Below are positions 26,667 through 33,367 of a stretch of 64,000 nucleotides of DNA, one piece after another. Every line of letters begins with the position of its first letter. Position 1 is the stretch's first letter. Both the position numbers and the translations under genes were made by a program. This stretch comes from Agromyces mediolanus. GTDB lineage: Bacteria; Actinomycetota; Actinomycetes; Actinomycetales; Microbacteriaceae. Location of the stretch: contig NZ_BMRJ01000001.1 in NCBI RefSeq assembly GCF_014648575.1, positions 232,623 through 296,622 of the forward strand. Reading direction: 5' to 3'. The notes beneath the pieces are model-generated. The model was not told the DNA's origin. It saw only the letters and a list, made by a program, of their open reading frames with translations, and did no database searches.

Positions 26667-26718
26667 GCCGTCAGTCTTTGCGGGTGCCGGCGCCGACGCA
26701 CCCGCAAATACTGACGGC
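26667..26718. repeat. long hairpin, 21-bp arms with one mismatch
   Basis: GCCGTCAGTCTTTGCGGGTGC pairs with its inverted copy at 26698-26718 (one T for G) around a 10-base GC-rich loop. GGCAAGCCG flanks both sides. It is not part of the REP cluster and could be a bidirectional terminator or the core of a small mobile hairpin. Confidence 0.6.
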
Positions 26719-26814
26719 AAGCCGGCCGGACCCCGCCCCCGAGGTGGCCGGATGTCGCGGGAGGACGGCAGCCATGCCCGCGCGCTCGGGCCCGCGACGC
26801 AGCAGAATGGGCGG

Positions 26815-27726
26815 GTGACTCGCCGGGGGATCATCCTGTTCGCCGCGCTCGGGATCGCGTGGGGCATCCCCTACCTCTTCATCAAGGTGGCGGTGTCGGA
26901 ACTCGACCCGGGCATGGTCGTGCTCGCGCGCTCGGGGCTCGCGGCCATCCTGCTGCTGCCGCTCGCGCTCTTCCGCCACCAGGTCTGGCCCGTGCTGAAG
27001 CGGTGGAAGCCGATGCTCGCGTACACGCTCGTCGAGATCGTGTTCCCCTGGTACTTCCTGAGCTCCGCCGAGCAGCACCTGCCGAGCTCGACCGCGGGAC
27101 TCCTGCTCGCGGCCGTCCCGCTCGCGGGCGTCGCGATCGCCTTCCTGATGGGCCGCCCGGAGCGCCTGTCCGGAGTGAACTGGCTCGGCATCCTGCTCGG
27201 CATGCTCGGCGTCGCCGCGCTCGTCGGCCTCGACGTCGCGGGCTCCGACCTCTTCGCCGTGGCGGAGATGGGCGTCGTGGTGGTGGGCTACGCGCTCGGC
27301 CCCGCCATCCTCGCCCGCTGGATGTCCGATCTGCCGGGCGTCGGCATCGTCGCCGTCTCGCTCGCGGGGGCGGCCGTCGTGTTCGTGCCGTTCGTGCTGC
27401 TCACCGGCGGGGTGCCGACGAGCTGGCCCTCGACGGAGGTCGTCGTGGCGGTGCTCGTGCTCGCGGTGGTCTGCAGCGCGCTCGCGTTCCTGCTGATGGT
27501 CGGGCTCATCGCCGAGATCGGCCCGGTGAAGGCGACGACGATCACCTACGTGAACCCCGCGGTCGCGATCGTCGCGGGCGTGCTCGTGCTCGGCGAGCGG
27601 GTCACGGTGTGGACGGTGGTCGGCTTCGTCCTCGTGCTGCTCGGCTCCTACCTCGTGACCCGACATCGGCAGGATGCCTCGGTCGGGGAAGCAATCGCCC
27701 CGCCGGAGCGTTCCACCTCTGCATGA
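26815..27726 (+). CDS. EamA/DMT-family transporter
   Basis: 303 aa, ten predicted membrane helices as two five-helix EamA halves (first helix IILFAALGIAWGIPYLFIKVA; second half starts near MGVVVVGYALGP). The GTG at 26815 starts just before the first helix; an in-frame ATG at 26752 with GAGGTGG upstream would add 21 residues and is the alternative. Drug/metabolite exporters of this type release amino acids, nucleosides or toxic solutes; the substrate is unknown. ATGA overlap with the next gene. Confidence 0.85.
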   Translation: MTRRGIILFAALGIAWGIPYLFIKVAVSELDPGMVVLARSGLAAILLLPLALFRHQVWPVLKRWKPMLAYTLVEIVFPWYFLSSAEQHLPSSTAGLLLAAVPLAGVAIAFLMGRPERLSGVNWLGILLGMLGVAALVGLDVAGSDLFAVAEMGVVVVGYALGPAILARWMSDLPGVGIVAVSLAGAAVVFVPFVLLTGGVPTSWPSTEVVVAVLVLAVVCSALAFLLMVGLIAEIGPVKATTITYVNPAVAIVAGVLVLGERVTVWTVVGFVLVLLGSYLVTRHRQDASVGEAIAPPERSTSA

Positions 27727-28367
27727 CGACCCTCGGAATCATCGGCGCAGGACACATCGGCAGTCAGATCGCCCGAGCGGCGGTGGCGAACGGCTATGAG
27801 GTCGTGATCGCCAACTCGCGCGGCCCGGAGACGCTCGCGGAGCTCGTGGCCGAGCTCGGCCCGCAGGCGCGCGCGGCCACCGCGGAGGAGGCCGCGGCGG
27901 CGGCGGACCTCGCGGTGGTGACCGTGCCGTTCAAGGCGTACCCGTCGGTGCCGGTCGAGCCGCTCGCCGGCAAGATCGTGATCGACACGAACAACTACTA
28001 CTGGGAGCGCGACGGGCACGTCCCCGTCCTCGACGAGGGGCGCGACACCGTGAGCGGCATGCTCCAGGCGCACCTGCCGACGAGCCGGGTCGCGAAGGGC
28101 TTCAACCACATCACCGCCGCCGACATCACCACCGAGGGGCGCCCGGCCGGTGCCCCGAACCGTCGCGCGCTCGCCACCGCGAGCGACTACGAGGATGCCG
28201 CGGCCGCCGTCGCCCGGATCTACGACGAGTTCGGCTACGACACCGTGAACGTCGGGCCGCTCGCCGAGAGCTGGCGGGTCGAGCGCGATCAGCCCGCGTA
28301 CTCGGCCGGCGCGCAGGGCCGTGAGGAACTCGTCGCGAACCTCGCGAAGGCCGAGCGCGCCGCGTAG
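27723..28367 (+). CDS. NADP-dependent oxidoreductase, F420-reductase-like
   Basis: 214 aa. LGIIGAGHIGSQIARAAV is the Rossmann loop and IANSRGPETL the NADP phosphate-binding turn. DTNNYYWERDG and KGFNHITAADI are typical of the coenzyme-F420-dependent NADP reductase-like family (PF03807). Coupled to the transporter. The substrate is unassigned. Confidence 0.8.
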   Translation: MTTLGIIGAGHIGSQIARAAVANGYEVVIANSRGPETLAELVAELGPQARAATAEEAAAAADLAVVTVPFKAYPSVPVEPLAGKIVIDTNNYYWERDGHVPVLDEGRDTVSGMLQAHLPTSRVAKGFNHITAADITTEGRPAGAPNRRALATASDYEDAAAAVARIYDEFGYDTVNVGPLAESWRVERDQPAYSAGAQGREELVANLAKAERAA

Positions 28368-28397
28368 GCGCGCTCGAGCCTGCTGCGCGCTCGGGCG

Positions 28398-29822
28398 TCA
28401 GTCGCGCTGCTCGGAGGCCAGGATCACGAGCGGTGACGTCGGGAACGCGATCGTCTGGGTGCTCTCGTAGACGAGCACGACGGCATCGTCGACGACCCGC
28501 GCGGTGAACCCGGTCTCGCCGAAGAGTCCCGACGGGATCTCCCAGCTCTCGGTGCTCTCGCCCGTCTCCGGGTCGATGCGGTTCAGTGCGGTGTCGCCGT
28601 TCACGAGGCCGATGCTCAGCGCGTACAGCTCGCCGTCGGTGCCGATGCTCACGTCCTGCAGGGTCGCCGTGAACGGCGCCGGCGGCGTCGTGCGCCAGCG
28701 CTCCTCGCCGGTGACGAGGTCGTAGCCGACGAGGTCGAGCGAGCCGCCGTCGGGATCCTTCGCGCCGGTGACGAGCAGATCGCCGACGACCTCGTAGGCG
28801 CCGTGGCCGTCCGTGAGCCCCGCCGCGAAGTCGACCGGCGTGGCCGGTGAGATCGGCGCCGGCATCCGCCCGGTCTCGGGGTCGAGACGGCCGAGCACCG
28901 CGCTGCCGTCGGCGAGCTCGGCGATGGCGAGCACGCCCGGTTCGCGGTCGTCGACGAAGAGGAACGGGTCGGCTGCGTCGAGTTCGCCGACCCCGAGCGC
29001 GGCGTTGCCGTCGATGGTGTCGCCGAACTTCCAGACCACCTCGGCCTCGGTGCCGTCGACACGGATGCCGTAGACGTCGGAGGCGGGCGCGTCGCCGATC
29101 AGCTCGCCGTGCAGCAGGGTCGTGACGAGCAGCCCGGATTCGGGATCGACGGCGAGCGAGCTGACGTGCGCCCGCCCGCTGTCGTCGCTGAAGGCTCCCA
29201 GCTCGGCGGAATCGAGGACGCCCTCGGGCTCGCCCGTCTTCGGGTCGAGGAAGCCGAGCCCGTGGTACGCGGTGACGAACCATAGCCGGCCGTCGACGGC
29301 CGCGGTGCCGGTGACCTGCTCGTAGCTCTTCGTGCCCTGGTATTCCGCCGTCACGAACTCGAAGCCGTCGACCGCCTCGCCGCTCTCGAGGTCGTAGACG
29401 ACGAAGCGCGAGCAGGGCCCGCCGCCCTCGATACCGGTGAGCAGCACGAGCCGCTGCTCGGAGAGGAAGTACGGCTCGCCGCACGGACCCCAGTCGGCCG
29501 GGCCGCCGGAAACGGACCAGGCTTCGTCGAGGGTGGCCCGGTCGAACACCGTGAGCGTACCGGCCGGCGCCGAGGCGACGGCGATCCAGCGCTCGGAGAT
29601 CGAGACGCCCGGCTGCATGATCGGACTCGTGCTGCGGTCGACCTCGCTGACCTGCGGCGCCTGGTACACCACCTCGAGTTCGCCCGCCGGGAGCGGCGGG
29701 GTCGCTGCCGCGCTCGGCGGTGCGCTCGGCGTGGGCGTGGCGGTCGGCGGGGCGGTGCACGCCGTGAGGGCGGCGAGCGCGAGCGCGCACGAGGCGAGCG
29801 CGGTGGTGCGAAGCTTCGACAT
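28398..29822 (-). CDS. secreted beta-propeller lipoprotein (PQQ-like repeats)
   Basis: 474 aa. MSKLRTTALASCALALAALTAC is a lipoprotein signal; a Pro/Thr/Ser linker follows. The rest has repeated beta-blades with Asp-Gly turns (for example DPETGES, DLESGEAV, DPKTGEP), as in PQQ-like propellers. The ATG used has GGGGGA upstream and places the signal at the very N-terminus. Function unknown; probably extracytoplasmic binding or scaffold. Confidence 0.8.
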   Translation of the reverse strand: MSKLRTTALASCALALAALTACTAPPTATPTPSAPPSAAATPPLPAGELEVVYQAPQVSEVDRSTSPIMQPGVSISERWIAVASAPAGTLTVFDRATLDEAWSVSGGPADWGPCGEPYFLSEQRLVLLTGIEGGGPCSRFVVYDLESGEAVDGFEFVTAEYQGTKSYEQVTGTAAVDGRLWFVTAYHGLGFLDPKTGEPEGVLDSAELGAFSDDSGRAHVSSLAVDPESGLLVTTLLHGELIGDAPASDVYGIRVDGTEAEVVWKFGDTIDGNAALGVGELDAADPFLFVDDREPGVLAIAELADGSAVLGRLDPETGRMPAPISPATPVDFAAGLTDGHGAYEVVGDLLVTGAKDPDGGSLDLVGYDLVTGEERWRTTPPAPFTATLQDVSIGTDGELYALSIGLVNGDTALNRIDPETGESTESWEIPSGLFGETGFTARVVDDAVVLVYESTQTIAFPTSPLVILASEQRD

Positions 29823-29858
29823 ATGTCCCCCGTCTGGCATCCCCAGTGCTGGCGGCCT

Positions 29859-30683
29859 CTACTGTAGCCGTTCCGGGAATCGGCGGGCGAGCGCCGACTG
29901 CAGCCAGCCGCTCACGATCTCGTCGTAGGCGCGGGCGGCGGCGGTCTGGGGCGCGGGTTCGTCGCCCGGCCACTCGGCGAGGGCGTGCTCGACGCCGGGC
30001 ACGTAGCGCACCTCGGCGAGCTCGAGCCGGTCGAATGCGCGAACCGCGTCGAGGAAGGGCGCCTCGTCGGCGTCGCCTTCGACGATGAGCAACGGGGTGC
30101 CGAGCCTGCGGAGCTCGTCGGCGCGGGCCACGAAGTCCATGCGGGCGGCGACGGCGCTCGAGGCATCCGTCCAGCGGTAGGGCTCGGGCAGGAACTCGGC
30201 CATCGCGTCGACCATGGGCCGCAGCCGCAGCATCGGGTTCACGAGCACCGCGGCGCGGAGGCCGAGCGCTGCGCCGTGGGTCACGGCGACCTCGGCGGCG
30301 ACCGACGCGCCCGCGGAGCCGCCGAGGACGACGAGGGGTGCCTCGGGGGCGGCGCCGAGCCGTTCGCGGAGCTCGGCGAGCGCGCCCGGGAACTCGTCGT
30401 TCGCCTGCTCGTGCATGGGCCCGAAGAACTCGGTGACCAGATCGATGCCGCTGCCGAGCAGCGCCTCGAAGCCGTCGTGCACGGCGCGCGCCCCGCTGAG
30501 CGGCAGGCCGAGGCAGAGGAGGTGCGCGTCGAGACCGGCGAGCGGCAGCGCCGAGGCCATGGCGGCGGGCGTGTTCGGCGGGTCGAGCAGGTGCCAGGCG
30601 GCCACAACGGGGGCGTCGGGATGCCTCGCCGCGCGCGCCGTGTAGGGGACTCCGCCGCTCGTCGTGCCCGAGATCTCGCTCAT
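29859..30683 (-). CDS. alpha/beta hydrolase
   Basis: 274 aa. VVLGGSAGASVAAE carries the nucleophile elbow G-x-S-x-G, LLIVEGDADEAPF the acid, and GVEHALAEWP the catalytic His, the full triad in order. No signal peptide. The substrate cannot be read from the sequence. Confidence 0.8.
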   Translation of the reverse strand: MSEISGTTSGGVPYTARAARHPDAPVVAAWHLLDPPNTPAAMASALPLAGLDAHLLCLGLPLSGARAVHDGFEALLGSGIDLVTEFFGPMHEQANDEFPGALAELRERLGAAPEAPLVVLGGSAGASVAAEVAVTHGAALGLRAAVLVNPMLRLRPMVDAMAEFLPEPYRWTDASSAVAARMDFVARADELRRLGTPLLIVEGDADEAPFLDAVRAFDRLELAEVRYVPGVEHALAEWPGDEPAPQTAAARAYDEIVSGWLQSALARRFPERLQ

Positions 30684-30715
30684 GGGGTGACGCTACCCGC
30701 GGCCGCCGACACCCC

Positions 30716-31003
30716 TCAACCGTCGTGCACGTCGAGCGAGACGAGCACGGTGTCGCCCTCGCCCACCTGTTCGGCGCGGAGCACCGCCCGCTTCAGCGGC
30801 AGCACGTAGACCCCGCCGCTCGGGAAGATCGAGGTGCTCCAGGTGCTGCCGCCGAGCGAGACCGTGACCTTGACCGCCCCGAAGCCGCGGGGCATGCGCG
30901 GCTGCTCGGAGATGTCGGCGCTCGGCTCGGGCGGCACATCGACGAAGAACCAGTTGCGCCGGGCCTCCCACTCGTAGATCTCGGCCTCGAATCGGATGCG
31001 CAT
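30716..31003 (-). CDS. DUF1905 domain protein
   Basis: 95 aa matching the DUF1905 core: FEAEIYEWE at the start, WFFVDVPPE, WSTSIFPSGGVYVLPLK and a C-terminal GDTVLVSLDV. These small beta-barrel proteins often stand beside YdeI-type proteins; none is here. Function unknown. Confidence 0.8.
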   Translation of the reverse strand: MRIRFEAEIYEWEARRNWFFVDVPPEPSADISEQPRMPRGFGAVKVTVSLGGSTWSTSIFPSGGVYVLPLKRAVLRAEQVGEGDTVLVSLDVHDG

Positions 31004-31034
31004 GCGCCGAGCGTAGCGGCCGCCGCCGACGTCG

Positions 31035-32144
31035 CTACCGCGCGGCGGCGAGAATCTCCCGGTGCAGGGCGAGCAGCGCGGCGGTGCGCTCGGCGGGCCC
31101 GCGGCCGAAGCCGCACTCGGTGCCGATGCCGAATTCGGCGACGCCCGCGGCGGCGAACGCCTCGCGCGCGGGGGCGAGGCGGGCGAGCGCGCCGTCGACC
31201 CCGTCCTCGTGGTGCACGAGCCCGAGGAACGGCGTCGTCGCGGCGGTCAGCGCCCAGCCGGCGAGCGGGGCCGCGTAGGCGGCATCCGTCCGCTCGATCG
31301 GCACCGGCAGGTGCACCCAGTCGATGCGGCGGGAGACGGCGGCACCGAGCGCGTTGGCGACGGCGACGAGGCGGCCGGCGTCCTGCGGCTCGACGAAGTG
31401 CTTCTCGCCGACGTCGCCGTAGCAGAGGTGGAAGCCGAGTTCGGCGCCCGCCGGCACGGCGTCGGCGAGCTCGGCGGCGAGGCGCGCGACCTCGGTTGCG
31501 AGCGCGTCGGCGCCGCGGTCGTCGGCTGCACCGTCCGCGGCCGCGAAGAAGGCCTCGAGCGGACCGCCGCCCAGGCTGATCCCCTCGAGGTAGGCGAACT
31601 CGGTGGCGAGGTCGAGCTGCACCGCGAGCTCCTCGGCGGGGATCGCCGCCGCGATCGCGCGCAGCTCCCCGACGAGCGCCGCGGCGTAGGCCGGATACAC
31701 GGCGGCGCGATCGTCCGGCGCCACGAAGCTCGTCACCGGCGCGAGCGGCGACGGCAGGCAGACCTGGAAGCGGGTGCCGTCGGGGATGACGCCCGCCTCC
31801 CGCAGCCGCACGAACTCGGCGTGGCTCTCGATCGCGGCGGCGGCGTAGCCGAGCGGGCCGAACGACAGTTCCTCGGCCGGCACCGTGCCGTCGAGCAGGA
31901 GCGGCCGCAGGTCGAAGCCGGCGACGACGATCGGGTCGATGGGCGCGCGCACGAGCCCGGCGACGCGGTCGAACGCGGCGCCCTGGAACAGGATCCAGTG
32001 GAAGCGCTCGCCCACCTCGCCGTCGGGGATGCGGGGCAGCGCCGCGCCGAGCTCGCCCGCCGCCAGGCGGAAGACAGCCTCGGCGGTGGGCTGGTTGACG
32101 GATCCGACGAGGTGCGCGCCGGCGACGCGGGGGAGCTGAGGCAT
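31035..32144 (-). CDS. MetE C-terminal-like protein
   Basis: 369 aa, a single barrel related to the catalytic half of cobalamin-independent methionine synthase. LGFHLCYGD supplies the His-x-Cys pair and FGIGTECGFGR the third Cys, so the zinc site seems kept. The N-terminal half of true MetE is absent. Related single-barrel proteins include methyltransferases and uncharacterised actinobacterial proteins, so methyl transfer to a thiol is only a guess. Confidence 0.75.
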   Translation of the reverse strand: MPQLPRVAGAHLVGSVNQPTAEAVFRLAAGELGAALPRIPDGEVGERFHWILFQGAAFDRVAGLVRAPIDPIVVAGFDLRPLLLDGTVPAEELSFGPLGYAAAAIESHAEFVRLREAGVIPDGTRFQVCLPSPLAPVTSFVAPDDRAAVYPAYAAALVGELRAIAAAIPAEELAVQLDLATEFAYLEGISLGGGPLEAFFAAADGAADDRGADALATEVARLAAELADAVPAGAELGFHLCYGDVGEKHFVEPQDAGRLVAVANALGAAVSRRIDWVHLPVPIERTDAAYAAPLAGWALTAATTPFLGLVHHEDGVDGALARLAPAREAFAAAGVAEFGIGTECGFGRGPAERTAALLALHREILAAAR

Positions 32145-32228
32145 CCGATCAGCCTAGTCCGGCGCAGAGGTCCGAATTCCGCTGTCCGATGCGGCTCCCG
32201 CCCGCCGCGGCGCGGCGAGAATGGGGGC

Positions 32229-32741
32229 ATGACCCGCCGCCATGCCACCCTGCCGACCGCGCTCGGCGAGCTGCTCGTCGTCGCGGACGCGGGCGGGATC
32301 GCCGGGCTCTACTTCCCGGCGCACTGGCACCCGCCGGCCGCGGGCTCGCTGGGGGCGTCGGCGGATGCCTCGGCCGACCCGCTGCTCACGGAGCTCGCGC
32401 GGCAGCTCGACGACTACCTCGCCGGGCACCGCCGCGACTTCGACGTGCCGATGGATCCGGCCGGCGACGAGTTCGAGCACCGGGTGTGGGGGATGCTTCG
32501 GGAGATCCCGTTCGGCGAGACCACGACGTACGGCGAGCTCGCGCTCCGGCTCGGCGACCGGAACCTGGCCCGCATGGTGGGGCGCGCGGTCGGCCACAAC
32601 CCGATCAGCATCCTGGTGCCGTGCCACCGGGTCGTCGGCGCCGACGGCTCGCTCACGGGCTATGCGGGCGGGCTGGAGCGCAAGCGCACGCTGCTCGAGC
32701 TTGAGGGCGCCGAGGTGGTGGCGCAGCGGCGGCTGTTCTGA
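32229..32741 (+). CDS. ogt: methylated-DNA--protein-cysteine methyltransferase
   Basis: 170 aa. ILVPCHRVVGADGSLTGYAGG holds the acceptor Cys (PCHR) and FGETTTYGELA the DNA-recognition helix. It moves methyl groups from O6-methylguanine or O4-methylthymine to itself, a suicide repair. An extra Ala/Asp-rich loop (ASADASADP) lies near residue 40. Divergent from the MetE-like gene. Confidence 0.92.
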   Translation: MTRRHATLPTALGELLVVADAGGIAGLYFPAHWHPPAAGSLGASADASADPLLTELARQLDDYLAGHRRDFDVPMDPAGDEFEHRVWGMLREIPFGETTTYGELALRLGDRNLARMVGRAVGHNPISILVPCHRVVGADGSLTGYAGGLERKRTLLELEGAEVVAQRRLF

Positions 32742-32753
32742 GCCCTCGCAGCG

Positions 32754-32780
32754 TTGGCACTCTCCTGGGTCGAGTGCTAA
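32754..32780. promoter_or_regulatory. CIRCE element (HrcA operator) overlapping hsp20 promoter
   Basis: TTGGCACTC, nine bases, GAGTGCTAA: the CIRCE consensus TTAGCACTC-N9-GAGTGCTAA with one change. TTGGCA within it and TAATCT (32778-32783) 18 bp on also make a good promoter, so HrcA would block RNA polymerase directly. Confidence 0.88.
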
Positions 32781-32790
32781 TCTGACTGTG

Positions 32791-32809
32791 TTGAGTCGAT
32801 GCGACTCAA
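32791..32809. promoter_or_regulatory. HAIR element (HspR operator) downstream of the hsp20 promoter
   Basis: TTGAGT-N7-ACTCAA within a perfect 8-bp-arm palindrome (TTGAGTCG-ATG-CGACTCAA). It agrees with the HspR consensus CTTGAGT-N7-ACTCAAG except at the outermost base on each side. It lies between the promoter and the hsp20 start. Confidence 0.82.
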
Positions 32810-32864
32810 CTCTGAAACCTCGGGCCGCTCACCCGCGGCCCGCACCGAGTGAGAGGAGACGCTC

Positions 32865-33299
32865 ATGGCACTGACCTGGGACCCGTTCCGCGACCTCGAC
32901 CGGCTCGCGGCCACCATGCTCGACTCGCGGCAGGGGCCGCGCATGATGCCGATCGATCTGCACCGCGACGGCGATCACTACGTGCTCTCCGCCGATCTCC
33001 CCGGCGTCGACCCGGGCTCGATCGACATCGACATCGACGGCCAGCTGCTGACCATCCGCGCCGAGCGCACGCTGCGCGGCGACGAGGGCGTGAAGTGGCT
33101 CGCGCACGAGCGGCCGAGCGGCTCGTTCCTCCGCCAGCTCAGCGTCGGCGAGGGCATCGACACCGCGTCGATCAGCGCGCACTACGACAACGGCGTCCTG
33201 AGCGTGCTGCTGCCCGTGTCCGAGCGGGCGAAGCCGCGCAAGGTCGAGGTGCGTCAGGCCGCCGGCGCGGACGCACCCAAGGAGGTCGCGGCGAGCTGA
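32865..33299 (+). CDS. Hsp20/alpha-crystallin small heat-shock protein
   Basis: 144 aa. The alpha-crystallin domain spans about residues 28-130, with DHYVLSADLPGVDPGSIDI and the closing YDNGVLSVLLPV (the A-x-x-x-NGVL motif). RBS GAGAGGAG. ATP-independent holdase that keeps unfolding proteins soluble. It sits alone behind CIRCE and HAIR operators and ahead of a strong terminator. Confidence 0.93.
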   Translation: MALTWDPFRDLDRLAATMLDSRQGPRMMPIDLHRDGDHYVLSADLPGVDPGSIDIDIDGQLLTIRAERTLRGDEGVKWLAHERPSGSFLRQLSVGEGIDTASISAHYDNGVLSVLLPVSERAKPRKVEVRQAAGADAPKEVAAS

Positions 33300-33318
33300 G
33301 CCGCGGCGAGACGGAGAA

Positions 33319-33347
33319 CGGGGCGGTGCGCACGGCGCACCGCCCCG
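33319..33347. terminator. bidirectional terminator, perfect 13-bp stem
   Basis: CGGGGCGGTGCGC, a 3-base loop, and its exact complement, between the convergent hsp20 and serine hydrolase genes. Confidence 0.75.
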
Positions 33348-33367
33348 CTCCGTTCCTGACCGTCCGG

